Notes: generated from the sequence alone by a model not told the origin. Shown: positions 36,478 through 49,140, counted from the first letter of the stretch. The stretch: DNA of 64,000 bases from Spirometra erinaceieuropaei (GCA_902702965.1 CACRXP010000233.1:492442-556441), one strand, 5' to 3'. Made by a program: numbers and translations.

Positions 36478-36730
36478 ATCAATAAAAACGAAGAGACGAG
36501 TCCCAGGAAGCAGTCGTGAAGAAAAAGACACGATCGGTGGAACAAAACTTTATTCGCCTGACGTTTCGGGTCCCTGGTCGAACCTATCATCAGAGACAGC
36601 AGTAGATACGGATAGTTCATGCACGTGGGGATGCAGCCGCCATACCATCGCATGCCTATGAAAATTCACGGTTTCCCCTCATCCGGGATGGTTGCACGAT
36701 ATGATGTACGCCCTTTCGCCCACATGCCAG
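36478..36730 (-). mobile_element. Penelope-like terminal fragment inserted in foldback C
   Basis: On the minus strand the fragment holds a minimal hammerhead-like motif, then GAATAAAGTTTTG, CACGATCG-type words and CTTCCTGGGACTCGTCTCTT. The last word is also in the 74-bp insertion at 50309-50382. Hammerhead motifs in the terminal regions of Penelope-like elements are established knowledge; the assignment of this fragment to that class is inference from the motif and the shared tail. Confidence 0.5.
36556..36597 (-). ncRNA. Minimal hammerhead-like motif (Penelope type)
   Basis: On the minus strand: stem I strand GTCT, then CTGATGA (36593-36587), stem II GGTTC-GACCAG-GGACC, then CGAAAC, a directly adjoining GTC cleavage triplet ending at 36560, and stem I partner AGGC (four pairs, one of them G-U). 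Stem III is reduced to one pair, as described for Penelope-like elements, where two motifs are thought to act as a dimer. Extra unpaired bases (TA and C) next to stem II are non-canonical. Confidence 0.5.
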
Positions 36731-37055
36731 AAAACCACGCTCTAAAGTGACTACATGAGTAATGTAAATTCCCATTGATTTTCAATATTTATAGACATTA
36801 AAACCTTTTTTGCTGGAAATATGCACAGACGTATTGTTCACATCCTCACTTTCCAGTAGATTTTGTTTTCCTAAATTTTTTGAAGAAAGCGTATCTTCTG
36901 GTTTTAAAAATGCCTACAACTCTCAAGTAATTTTGAGTCCGACCTGCGTTGCACATGCGTGCACGGTTTCTAACCTATCCGTTTCATTTGAAAAGACACC
37001 AAATACGCCTCACAAAACGTTGCCATGTATATGGATCCCGTTTAATAATTCATAA

Positions 37056-39057
37056 TGACCACTAACAAGCAAACATATACGACGCTATTTACATAGGCAC
37101 TTAAAGAACCAAGTAAATCTCATAAATATGAAGCATTTTAAGATTGGGCGATAATCCTCCATTTGAGTGGAAAATGTGAAGATAAGATAATTTGCCACGG
37201 AATGAGTACAAGAAAGGACCAACCACTGCACACTAGCATAGATTTACCCCTTAGATAGAGTGACCTTCGGGCATTTTTGGTTCACGACCTGAGGGTACCT
37301 GGTATGTTAAGTAGTACACGAAAAGTTCTGAATCCGCACCTCTTCTCGAGATAGTCCTTTTCGAGTCACAACTGGCATAAAAATATAAGGCTCGTCCTTA
37401 TTTCGGATACTGTGATGTCCGCCACCGCTTTGGGGAAGATGGGAAACCTGAGCAGCATTGATCTGATTCACGTTCCTCAGTCTAATCATCGAGCTCCAAG
37501 TTCAAGAGAAGACCAGAGATGGGTTTCGTCGCAGGCACACCGAGAGCCCATGACATGACTCGGTCCTATGCTCTTACCTAATCCCACCTTGTTAACAAAA
37601 TCCGGCGTTCAGTCGGTTGAAAGATCGGGGTGTGAACCCTGTGCTTATCACATTTTTATGGGGCACTTAACAAGAATTGCGCCCCAAATGACGTCGGAGT
37701 AGAATGATCTTATTTCAAAGCTAAGCATCCGCTCCCATATTACGATCGGCTAGTTACTTGCTCCCTCTGGCCAATGCCTAAACCATGCACTTACGCACAC
37801 GGACGCGGAATTAGGAATCGGAGCAACAGAACACCACAACCCTGACGGGGTTCAGAGTGGTTACTTTTCGTGCTTAATGAGACAATCTAACTGACTATAA
37901 TTTTAAATCTTCTCCAAATGGCCTATAAGTTTCTGCAAGACGGCTATAAGTAACCCCCTTAACGAGGTCAGGGGTGTTTATTCACAAATAGTGACATCTC
38001 TACAGCATGTCGTTTTGCCTGGAACTACCGAGCAGGGTATCGTAAGGCACACTACTCTCTGGCAGGGTTGTCAACGTTAATGACTTGGCCTGCTGATATG
38101 CCTCCGGCATATTTCAAGTCTCTGTTCGTCTTCCAGGATAGGCAGCATAGCAAGGGCAGTTAGGGGAACACACAAGGCTTTGCCAGGGTACGTGGCGGAG
38201 GAGATAGTTAAATGAACAAAGGCAGCCCCGACAGATGACAAATGCTAAATTAGGAAGTCGTTTTGCACGTCGTGAACGGAGCTGAAGCAGTCTACAGACA
38301 AGTTCGCTCCCTAAATCTCGTTTAGCAGGCAGCGGGGAGACGCAGAACTGCGCAGATCTGTGAATTCCTCTTTTCGTGCTGGCCGAGGAAGGAGGCTTTC
38401 ACGTGCGGTTGACGGACTCTTTGCGTTTATCTTAAAAATGTGACACATAGATCAACGCAATAGCTGGATGAGTTCTTCATCAATCTTCTAAACGCAGTCA
38501 AACCAACAATTCAGATAGAAAGTTTGTGAATAAAAACGCTGACAATAAAGTTGGCAGTAACGAAAACACAACATTTGTACGTAAATGTTTTAGCAAAAAT
38601 GAAGCAACAAATTAGGCCGCTCTCAAAGTAAGGGAAGCAAAGTGCATGTGAATGAAAATTTCCGATCCGCATGTGCCCATTTAACTCGAAAAGGATTACT
38701 CGATGCACAGATTCCTAGGGTCATTCAGAACTCACGGCCTTTAGAGTCGCTGTAGACTCGGTGACAGTAATAGCTGTGTTGGAATGCCACAGATACATGC
38801 TCAGGGTTGGATAATTCAGGGTAAAGAGCCGTATTAGGAATAAGTAGTAAGGACAACGTGTCAAAGTTTGTCTACGGGTGGGCAGCAACTTACTTAATAA
38901 GCTGAAATATAAAGATTACTATTGAAAACTAAAAGCAACCATGGGACAGTTTGTGTATAATTCTTAACTGAGGCCAAATGCCGTAAATAAAAATTAGGCT
39001 CATCGTCGTCCTGAAACAGCGATACCAACAAAAAGCTAACTGGCAGCAAAAAGACAG
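37056..39057. other. No recognised gene
   Basis: AT-rich sequence with no domain, repeat or RNA landmark recognised. Confidence 0.4.
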
Positions 39058-39235
39058 TTTAGGACTGGGGCACTTTTTTACCAGAGTGCACATGAAGGAC
39101 GCTGGAGAATCTACTGTTGAGCCGAAGCCCTCGCAGGTACGTCTAGTAGTGGCAAAAATCTACGAAACACGTGTTTAGACTTTTAACTAGTGAATGTGAC
39201 AGGAGTACGGTTAATCAGTCCCAAGGTCTACCTAA
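39058..39235 (+). repeat. Hammerhead-bearing repeat R2 (fragment)
   Basis: Aligns with R1 around the ribozyme motif: GAGCCGAAGCCCTCGCAGG (39119), CGAAACACGTGTTTAGAC (39163) and GACTTTTAACTAGTGAATGT (39178), then CAGGAGTACGGTTAATCAGT, the diverged partner of the R1 downstream words. Confidence 0.6.
39110..39179 (+). ncRNA. Hammerhead ribozyme-like motif HHR-2
   Basis: CTGTTGA at 39114-39120 (consensus CUGAUGA with A6 to U) and GAAAC at 39164-39168. Stem III is the palindrome ACACGTGT (39167-39174), with T39175 at the cleavage position. Stem I is TCTA (39110-39113) with TAGA (39176-39179): perfect pairing, but with different bases from HHR-1 (CCCA/TGGG), a covarying change. The 5' side of stem II (GCCGA) is kept and the 3' side (ATCTAC) is eroded. 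Probably inactive because of the core change. Confidence 0.55.
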
Positions 39236-40049
39236 GGTTTCGTTTGTGTAAGATGTAGCAGTCCGTGAGTAAAACAATCTAGTTAGTGTCTCCAAAGTTA
39301 AAATGTGCTTGATTGCGAGGACTAAAAAGCCACACCGAAAAAATCCATTATTGAACTCGAGCAACAAGAGTTATACGGGTCCATAGCCAATAGCAACAAG
39401 AGCAAACAGACGTGGCCTTGAAAAGGCCAATGTATGTTTTTTTTCTCAGTGTCTATCGCGCGGACGGCTCTGCGCTTATGTGAGCACAGCACACAAATGC
39501 TGATTACTGGGGCTGAAGATAATCCTGGTAGGAGTTAGTTGTGGTATCCGGAGTATGGACCTTGCAGATAGGCAATGAGACCATCAGACTTGGTTCAACA
39601 AAAGCAGAGTTTTGCCAACTGAGCAGCTGTCCAGGAAGACTTTAACTCCATCCGATAAATAAGTTAGCCCATCAGAGTACTAATTTGTGATTAATACGCG
39701 TCCACTCTTGAAGTTCCTCAGTTTTCGGACCTCCTACACCGATCAAAATAAATGGTAAACTATTCAAAATCAATCAACGAGGAACGCCCAGCTTATCAAA
39801 GTGCCGAGATATGGAAAACGCCCAATAAGGTAGCCGAGGCCGTAGGAACTACTAGTTTAGAGTAGTTCGTGTTTGTTTCCCGTTTTGAACTTCTGGGAAG
39901 ATAGAAGAACAGTTGCAGAAAACAGACACTGCCGCGCATTCCAGTTTACAAAAACAGTCTATTTAGGACTTAAGAGCGAGTTTATTCTCTTTTATGGATT
40001 CGCAGGAAATCGCATTAGGTAAGATCTAAAGTCCTACTCCTTGCCTAGG
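39236..40049. other. No recognised gene
   Basis: Spacer between two hammerhead-bearing repeats. No landmark recognised. Confidence 0.4.
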
Positions 40050-40270
40050 ACAGCTTGATTCTTGCTGCATGATGTACCATACTGGCAGCATGGGTACAAG
40101 TCAAAAGCCAAGACGCGTGTTTCGCCCATCTTATGCCGCTGCATGACGCAGCTGCAAGGGGTCGGCTCATCAGTGAGTCCCCACCGTCCGCCGAGAGCTT
40201 TTGCTCGATACCCAGTTTTGAAAATTCAGACTTTTAACCACCTCGGAAGTTAATGTGCTAACTCGGAGCA
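40050..40270 (-). repeat. Hammerhead-bearing repeat R3
   Basis: Minus-strand copy. It aligns with R4 (59.2 kb) over about 200 bp: GATGTACCATACTGGCAGCA, GCGTGTTTCGCCCATC, CGGCTCATCAGTGAGTCC and ACTTTTAACCACCTCGGAAG on the plus strand. A 63-codon plus-strand frame crosses it and is not conserved in other copies. Confidence 0.6.
40108..40177 (-). ncRNA. Hammerhead ribozyme-like motif HHR-3 (intact core)
   Basis: Minus strand: exact CTGATGA (40173-40167), followed by GCCGA opening stem II, an inner hairpin GCTGC-GTCAT-GCAGC, then ATGGGC closing it, and GAAAC (40123-40119). Stem III is ACAC with GCGT (one A-C mismatch, two bases shorter than HHR-1), and the cleavage triplet is GTC. Stem I is CTCA with TTGG, only three of four positions pairing. 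The core is unbroken, but stem I is weak. Confidence 0.6.
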
Positions 40271-43139
40271 AATTCCTGAAAATGAAGCTTTATAGGCTCA
40301 GCCTTAAAGCTCAAATAAATATAAAAGCCGAATTCCACCAGCTTCTTATTAATGGTGGTTGGGAAACCAAGCAACATCCAACGATCAAAGTGAACTCGAA
40401 CGGCGTTGCTCTTGAAAGCCAATGTTGCATTTACAAACGGTTCTGTGTACCGGAGTAGAAGCAGCCATTAATGCACGAGATCAGGGCCATTTCCTTGGGC
40501 TGGTTAGATTAAGCTTCAGGATACAACACCCAGAACAAAACATCGGTTCAAATTCGTTGTCATAGACGACAAAACCTGCCATTTGTTTTCTTGGTTAAAG
40601 GAACAGAGTTGGTGAGGAAGGCCATATCTCAATTTTGAGAAATTGCGAAAGTCCTTGGTGGGTTAGGGGGATAATCTGGCCCGCAATATCTCGTTTACGC
40701 CGGGCATCTTACCATCTCATAAGGCCAAAAATCAGGCTTAAATTTTAGGGAAACTCAAGCCTTTTATCGATTACTGAGTGATTCAACAGATCGTCAGGTT
40801 ATAAAGGCGTTAATCAGTCTTTGAAAATGATCAGAGGCTTCAGACAAAGCCCACCCCGAAAACGAGCCTCCCAATACATCCGCCGTCTAGATGAGGGAGG
40901 AGATGTGGGTCGGGTACAGTCTGAAGAGGTATCAAGTCTTCTTGGTGAAGACCAGATAGCCATCGAAAGACGTGGACATTTTTCATATATTTTTCAGTTT
41001 ATATAATTATTGTACTAAACAGATCTTTTTTATGAGGTGGTGACTGTTTTTCTAACTTGCCAAAAGTCTTTAATAGAGAGCGAGAAATGCTGACTTTTTA
41101 AAAACCCAAACGCCTTACTTCAAAAGAGTCATGCCAAAGGTTAGGCCTAGAAAGGCAAAAGACTCCTCTTCAGGAAATAAGACGACGAAATTCTGCTTGC
41201 TCACTTGGGTACTACTAGCAGGCTGACACCAAATACCTTTTTAATAAGCAGCTGAGGTTTGTACTGAACTCACCAGGCATAGGCGGATACTTGCCGGAAG
41301 ATTAAATATGGAGAGTGGAATGATGGAATTAACGTGATTAGAAAAATCTCTCGTTCAGTCACAACTAAGATTGCAATATAAAACTCTCTACTGCGGAAAG
41401 TATATATTCAGCGAGGACAATAATCAGAATCGAGAAGGCATGAGATCCTGAAACGGGCATTTGTGGCTTATTTGACGTCATAAGCCGGCAATGCCCCAGT
41501 TCCGGTTGCTGGCGCGCACGGGGTCCGGTCGCAGGTCTAGTAGGTGCTGGACCCTTGAACAAATTGTTCCTACCACTTGAGGTGTCGGGATCATGCTGTA
41601 TCAACTCTGATCTAGAATATACAGTGCGACTTCCATTAACCAGGGAGTAGAACAGGTCAGTTCCGTTTTGCCCTGGTATTGGGAGTTTAAGACCAACGTA
41701 GGCGTTCGCCTAGCCGCCACGAACGCAAAATCTTCCTGAACCCCATTAGGAGTTTTATGGTACCTTCCGCTAATGTCACGTTTAGTCCACGAACTTCATC
41801 AGTTTGTCAGTGATATTTCTTCTTGACGTCTGATCTGGCCTCAGAAGACAACGTGTCCGTTAATGCATCAGTTTTCGGTTTTGGACGGCATAGGACCTGT
41901 CAAATAGGGCAAACTAAACAAAACCCGACAGACCAACTTATATAAATTACCACCACATTCCACTTTACTCTGTCCTCCTCCTCTTCTTCTTCTTCTTCTT
42001 CTTCTTCAAGTGACTGTTTACGAAGACCATAACCTAGAAAACCTTGTAAAAAGAAGTGTGTGTTTCCTCAACTAAAATTTCTCCTATCGCATGTGACAGT
42101 GCGCACACTAGTCGGACAGTTGTTAGCGTTGGACAGTGACTCGGCCCGATGCGGCTAGATCAGATTTGTATAGCAGATCCATGTAGATTGGCTGTGTTTA
42201 TGAATGCTTGACTAAGAAAAGTAAACTAGGACTGGTCACTTTATTCCCCCCGGATTTGACTTTTGCTCACTAGCAAACGAGCGTCGAGTCCACTACAATC
42301 GGCTTAGTAAGTTTAGTTTCAGCTTATTGCGGAGGCTCCTTACCGAGATCAATTAGAGTCATTTCAGCTTTCCACGAAGTAGGAAAACTGCTCTTTACCA
42401 GATAAAACAGGGTGAAGTCCTAATAAATTTGAACGACATTGAACAGATCTCCAAGTTTCAGGTCACATCGTTCTTGGCTCATTAAAAAAACGTGTTGCAA
42501 TATCACCACTGCAAACACCGATCATGTTTCAGACGGCAAGCGATGCTCTTTTGCAATCAGAAACTAATCTTTCTGGTGCAGACATTAAATCTTTTTTAGG
42601 GAACAAAAAAGCGCGACAACTCATCTAACCCCCTCTGTTACGACTGCTTGCTGAGACCATGCCTTCAGTTGATTCCGATGACTTTCGCAGAGCCTGTTTT
42701 AGTCAGTTTTAAGGCAGCGACGGGCGTTCGGTTGGAGTTACCTGCTCACGACTATGCCCATGCATGTCAGAAATGCAAACAGGACGCATGCACAAGTACC
42801 CAGCGGACACGCATTTGCACACATATACACACACCCCGAGTGGAGAGAGAGAAAAAACGAAAAGCCATAAATCTCGAGACCTTGACAGGGAAATAAATCA
42901 CCAGAGAATGCTTAGGACGCTAACTAGAGGTTTGCAGCCGATGAAACTGTAGAAGCAATGACTGGCAGGGCCGGCGTTGAAGTCGCAGTACGTACGTCTT
43001 ACACAGAGCTAAAGATGAGGAAAATAATTGCAATATTTGTAATAATATATTTTTTCTCAGATGCCCGATCCAATAGGCAAATAAATGGTAATAGAAACGA
43101 CCAGAGGATTAGTTCATTTATTAGGGAAAACGAGGCAAA
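40271..43139. other. No recognised gene
   Basis: Frames of 60-82 codons without similarity. A plus-strand frame at 42958-43185 contains, from an internal start at 43015, a signal-peptide-like start (MRKIIAIFVIIYFFSDARS), but it continues into foldback element A4, so its end is accidental. CA-rich simple sequence lies near 42820-42835. Confidence 0.35.
41973..42007. repeat. (CTT)n microsatellite
   Basis: A pure run of CTT units preceded by a few CTC units. Confidence 0.95.
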
Positions 43140-44132
43140 TACAGTGCGTGACCGATCTCATGAAATGTTGGCCAAAATTCTGTAATGCGTTTCCGATTAG
43201 GGAAAATTACTTAAATGGGGTTGTTATACTAATTATCATGCAGCGTAACCCTATAACACTTCGGACTCGCCAGGCTGTCGGCTTTTGAATGCACTTCTTT
43301 TTGACCTCCTACAGCAACCACGCTCGGCAAAAAATAACTACTTAAGTGGCATGCATTTTTCCTATTAATTTTCCATGGTCTTATAAATTCTAATATATTT
43401 TACAGAAAACATGCACAAAAATATGCTTTCTTTTGCTCGTTTGGTAGGAAATCATATTGTCCATATTGTATGTTCGAATAAAGTGTGTATTTAGGGTTTA
43501 AAAAAGATTCTACTTATGAGATTTTTAAGACCGTGCGATTTCCATGCATGCGAGACCGCAGATGTCCGTTTACTAATGGTCCTCATGAAATGTACAATTC
43601 AGTCCGAATCCATTGTAAGATTTCATGAAGTCTATGTGGTATCTTCTTAAAGGCATAGAGGAATATATGATTTTCCTTACACAGAAAGCATGCACCTTGT
43701 AGACTGAAATTGCTAAACGCTGATGCAATGGCAGATCAGGCTGCTAACTATTCAGGAATTTGGAATATTTTTAAACCCTAAATACACACTTTATTCGAAC
43801 ATACAATATGGACAATATGATTTCCTACCAAACGAGCAAAAGAAAGCATATTTTTGTGCATGTTTTCTGTAAAATATATTAGAATTTATAAGACCATGGA
43901 AAATTAATAGGAAAAATGCATGCCACTTAAGTAGTTATTTTTTGCCGAGCGTGGTTGCTGTAGGAGGTCAAAAAGAAGTGCATTCAAAAGCCGACAGCCT
44001 GGCGAGTCCGAAGTGTTATAGGGTTACGCTGCATGATAATTAGTATAACAACCCCATTTAAGTAATTTTCCCTAATCGGAAACGCATTACAGAATTTTGG
44101 CCAACATTTCATGAGATCGGTCACGCACTGTA
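43140..44132. mobile_element. Foldback element A4 (best-preserved long palindrome)
   Basis: A complete 993-bp element including TA on each side (43140-43141 and 44131-44132). Ends are CAGTGCGTGACCGATCTCAT and the exact inverse. The two arms run about 370 bp each and look almost identical by eye, through CTACTTAAGTGGCATGCATT (43339) and ACACACTTTATTCGAACATA (43785, right arm). A ~250-bp spacer shares words with A1 and A2 (TATAGAGGAATATATGATTT-like and TTTCATGAAGTCTATGTGGT). TA duplication and CAGT-type ends suit mobilisation by a Tc1/mariner-type transposase, but the element encodes none. Confidence 0.92.
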
Positions 44133-47100
44133 TCTTTCAGTTATATTTAACTTAGGGAACTTCCTTTCGTTTATAACGAGTCTAAGATAAGGCACCGATA
44201 AGCAGGAAAAAATTGGAAACAAGATTGTCTACATAGCTGCGTGCAAAGAGTAAGGAGATATCTGCTAGTCGAAAAGGAGTAAACATCAACGTCTACTCAC
44301 TCATTATTATATCTACAAAGGTTCCGATTGCTCAACTGGGCAGGTGGACTGATTGACGCACAAACCAGGACTGTATCCGTAACCAAACAGTTTATTTGGT
44401 ACGTGGCAGGCTTTTTTAAGGATAACTGGTCTGACGTAGTACACGGTAGGTCTAGTTAACGCAAGAATCTGTTAACATAGAGCAGTCGGCTTCGCCATGT
44501 AGCTTTGATCAAATATACGTAAACTCACTTTAGCAACGCCCAACATGGATGCAGTTGGCCGAAAACGCCCTAAAGTACAATTACTTCATAAGTTTAAGTA
44601 TTGTAATAAAATTTATGCTTTTATTTCATCAGAACAGAATTTGAATGATTCAGGCACCTTAGTCCACACTTGCGAAAAAGACCATTACCACCAGTAGACG
44701 TTCCAGAAGGATTGCCTGGGAAGTGTAGAAGCTGTATTAATCCAGGAGTTTGATGTAGTATGTTGCGTTATAGGTTTTGGCTGCAGTGGGATAACCCCGA
44801 TAAGTTTCTAAGCGTATTCAGTTAAAGTTAACCCCGCGGAAGTCTCCTGATTCCACCGTCCTCGATTAACGACGACCGCGCGCCTGCGGCGCCAAGCGTG
44901 CTGTGCTTTCCGTCAATGGTCCCGTCATTGTCTGATCCGAAGTGCGTCGTTTCATGCCGCAGTTGGGTGAGAGGGGAGCGAGATCTTTTACTGTGGAATA
45001 GAAGAGTGTTCAGCGGAGGCAATCCTAACTATCACGGTTAAATAGAAGCTAAAAACGGAAATCTGGGTTTTGCTGACACCAGCAGTTGACCGTATTTTCT
45101 AGAAGGAATTAAAGTCAAAAATTCTGGCTTTAAATATTGACAGAGGAAATGCGAACGAATTCCAGAACACAGTAATTGCAGTCTGGGGCAAAACTTTTTC
45201 GCAAATTTTTTTATTAAATGCCTTTCCTTCACAATGTAGAATAAGCCAATTTCCAAGGTCTAAAATCACTCAAAATCCAATTCAATAGCGCTAATCCTCT
45301 AAGCTGACGAAAAGCAAAGCAGAACTCCTTTTCTCCAGAAAAAATTGAACGACGCCTTTTCCTTCTGCGGACTTTGCGTGATGGTAGTTTTTATTTTAGA
45401 ATTCGTTTTGTTTTGTTGAATTATTTATGATATTGTGAGAGCAAATTGCCTGCCGCAAAGGTTTCATTATGATTGATAGTTTCTACATCTCTTTACGCGA
45501 TAGTGACTCTGTAGAAACGAGATATGTGACCACCGGTTAAATATTTATCTGATAATGAGCCACCTTGGTTTACATGCGTAATACATGGGTTCGACGTGCG
45601 AAGTTGTGAAATATGGAATGGCCAAGTCGACAAATCTGCGCTTATTTCGTAAAAAGCCATTTGCAAAAGTGTTATCCTTATCTTTGTTCCCATCGAAAAC
45701 ATCAGCTTTGAAGGTTTCTCTTGGGGCACCGAATTTCCTAAAATTAAACGCATCTGAGGGTGAGTGGTCGAGCTGGCTACCTGAAGGGTCTGTCTATAGC
45801 TGCAGCCCCTCCAGAAAAAGCCTCTCTTTTCCGGAAAATTAAAGTACTTAAGTTCAGTAACAAGGGTACAATCTAATACACAACGTAACTTGTCCTCTAG
45901 GCGCAATTTTACGTGCTGACCCAGAACTTCAGCACTAAAATAAAGAGTGCTGATTAATATGAAAATTTATGGAAGAGATTATAAGGTACGTGATAAACCA
46001 CAAAGTAAGTTTCTGTCGCACATGCTACTGAAGGGTCACTGAAAACGTCTACCCGAGAGACAATTACAACATAACTTTGACTGGCTTACGAAGGTTCTGT
46101 GGAAGACTGTAAAAACGATGACAAAGTCCCGATTTTCACTGCCAACGGCAACGCAGAGGGAAGGGCGTGGCACAAAATTTTGTGTTGTAACAAATGTGGC
46201 TTCATTTACTAGGGCCATTACTAGATTTTTGACAAAGCGTGAATGTAAGCGCGCTTCACAGCCCTGATATCAGGCAGATCACTATGGAGATCGGCCGGAG
46301 AAATTCTTCTGGTTGTACAAACAAGTAACGCTCACCAGCAATAGTTCAGACAAAGTTAGAAGCTACGGTGTCAGATGGACTCGCCTATGAATATACATAC
46401 CCAGAATAGTAGAGAAAGTTACCTATACTACAGGACTGGCAGGAATTACTGTTTCCGGATTTTTGTCGTCATTAAACAACTCTACTTCAAGCAGTAATGT
46501 TAAAGCATTTTATGTACTCTATGAACAAAGAGTTTGGGCACCGTTGTTTGGGTTTGGTTGCGGCTTGCTGGTAGTGGAAAATCAACCAGAAATGGTTATT
46601 TCAGGGGTTTTTGCTTAGTCGGCAACTTTTTCCACTATCGCTTCCTCTCTCTATGCGATTGCTTTCAATGTTCCGTACCGGAGTTTTAAGGCAAAAAGTG
46701 AGCTGTGCACGTTCTCTCTTTCAACCAGGATAAAAAACAGACAACGTGGTTTTCGACATAGTCAGAGTGGCATAATAAGATACGATTTTCATTACACGAA
46801 CTTTCTTCTTACAAAACGTGCTGTTTTGTTAATATCACGTAATCCCTTCGCAGTATATTGTCCTCATTTCCCTCAGATTTTTCGGAAATAGAGAAGGTTG
46901 CTTGCAAAATTCGGCTGGAATTACCCTCATTTTATTTCCTTAGTCTGTCTGTCAGGGAATACTAGCAACTTTCTTACTGTTCATTCACTCGAGTGAACTC
47001 GGATCTGCTAGACCAAGGCGTATTCTCCGTTTGTTCTGAACACTAGATCGACAGGGAGCTGCCCGCCCACGTTGGCCGCGCTTGACCTGTCTTGCCTCAT

Positions 47101-49140
47101 TGATGTGCCCCCGTAGACCGAAAAATTATGCGATTTCCTCCAAGCTACTGTGTTCAGAGAGGGTTGTTTCCGCCAATTATGTCTCAGTATGGAAGGGTCT
47201 CACTCGCGCTGCCTAGATGGGAGCAAATTAATTTTGCCCCGACCAGTGTACTCAAGACTATTAAAACTGTATTATTAGTCCCCTATTCGGAAAGACAGAC
47301 CAACGTGCCGTATTGACACCTTTCATTAATTTGCAAAAAAATTAGACCTCATAAGTTGCTAAAAATCAGTTGGAGCGGTAGTAAAACAACAGCATCGGTC
47401 CGACGGCCATGAGGCCTCAGGGGTCCAAGCGTAGACAGTACGATTAGTCAGGAAGACGACAAGAGGACTGTTAGGGCACAAAAATTCTGTCTGTCAATCA
47501 ATTCTATCAAGTTCTGGAAAACCAGGCGGAAGAACACAGCACAGCTCAATGATTAGCTATTGTCACTGGGCTCGACACAGCCACTTCCACACACAGGAGA
47601 CGAAAATGATTGGTAAACATTCTTGCTTAAATTCTACATTTTCATGGTTTATCACTGGGAGAGAGATTGACCAGCGGCTTGTTTTTCCCTCTCAGTACCG
47701 ATAGAGACAGATAACGTCATGGCATTAAGAGCCCTCGTACATTTTCACATCAAAATCACCACCCGAGCGGAATGGATTCCCCAATATAATCGATCATCCT
47801 GTAAGTACAACCAACCAATGCCTAAGCTCCGGTATATAGACAATTCATCTTGCAGTCTGCAAAGCAGATACCAGTGGCGATAGTCGATTTAGTGTTTGGC
47901 ATAAAGGAAATAGGATGTTTAGAGAAAAAGCCTCAACAGTACGCTACAGTCAACCTAAGCATTCGCGCCTAGACACCAACAATACCCATGAGGACACAAA
48001 CACGGCCTTGAGTCAGGCGGAACTAGTTGTCATTTAAAAAGAGTGTGTGTGATACGTTTATTTCCTCTTTTTAATATCACAGTGGTCAAATGAACTCATA
48101 ATCCTTTTAGGCAACCATATTTTCCTCTCAATTTTTACTTGAAGTTGGGCAGATTTTGGGGAGAAGCCTGTTTTTTCATAGATCACATCGTTAGGCTGCT
48201 CAATAAATAGGGGATATCTACGAATTTATAAATACTTATTTAACTACTCGAGATTCGGCCGTTTTTCCCTTCCGAGCATGTTAGGCGAAAAGTTAACACT
48301 CACATTCCAGGAGCGACACGACTGCTCAGCCGAACCACGGACTCTTAACATGCTCACCAAGATGATTTATAGCACGGTCCGGCATTTCTGGCCGTACCTT
48401 CCGCTGCAATTATCTCAAGAGGGCAGTTGGAATGCGGTTGAGTTGCCGTGGCGAAGTGGACGCGCCGGGCTCTGTAAGCCTCAGAGTATATTTGGGCTGC
48501 GTGGGGTAAAAAGGATCTAGATCTTTGAAGCTTAAGATTTTATGTGACGACTGAAGCCAATTCAATGAAGGACTGTCTAAGAGACCTTTCATTTTCAATA
48601 AGACACTCTGCACAACAAGCAGAGCAGTGTTCTACACCTAATTTAAAATGTCATAAAGAAGATTTGAAGACTTCGCCCTTTATTTCACTTTCTCATACTC
48701 CTGTGTAACAAACGAAAAGGCTTGCAGTCAGCAACTTAATCCACTCTTCTTAGGAGTCTCAAGTTGCTCCTTCACCAAGTATTCCCTATAGACAGCTATC
48801 CAGCTTTGCCTCTAACTGGTAAATAACAATGCCGAGGGACTCCAATAGGCTGTATGACCTTCGCCTTTGTGAAACTTAATTCAGCTTTATGCGAACGTTT
48901 GGTGATATAACTCCGAACCTTCCGTTCAGTGAGAACAAAGTTCATCAGACTTGCAGCTACTAAAATTCTCAAGACTGTGCTCAGGGAAAAAACATTTTGT
49001 ATATGATCTAGGAACAGGGCTAAGTATATAGAAGTGAGAAGACAATGACACTACTTTATCAAAATCGTTTTGGAAATAATAAAATTAAAAAACACAAAAA
49101 GCATATTTAAACTTTAATCGAATTCTGATTGTAAAAGCCT
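44133..49140. other. No recognised gene
   Basis: Five kilobases without a recognised domain, RNA or repeat. The longest frame is 45493-45906 (-, 137 codons, cysteine-containing, unassigned), which overlaps an 85-codon plus-strand frame (45585-45842). A tRNA-like A-box word (TTGCTCAACTGGGCAGG near 44329) stands alone. Confidence 0.35.

Larger units (their letters stand above)
36350..37055. mobile_element. Divergent foldback element C, interrupted, right arm lost
   Basis: The left arm begins near TATGTGACGCAACTTGTGAA and keeps family words in order: GGATTACTTAGGTAGG, TAGTAATACTGGTTATTTCG, CAGCATAATTC. It stops at about 36477 and resumes near 36730 with CACGCTCTAAAGTGACTAC and CCCATTGATTTTCAATA. 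The intervening ~250 bp is a Penelope-like terminal fragment. The spacer continues to about 37055; no right arm follows. Confidence 0.6.

Noticed and set aside
43015..43185. Short secreted-peptide-like frame starting MRKIIAIFVIIYFFS
   Set aside because: Continues into a transposable element end; its TTTTTTCTCAG could equally be a splice acceptor-like word. No independent support.
44325..44385. A-box-like TTGCTCAACTGGGCAGG
   Set aside because: No acceptable B box at the right distance and no second copy.
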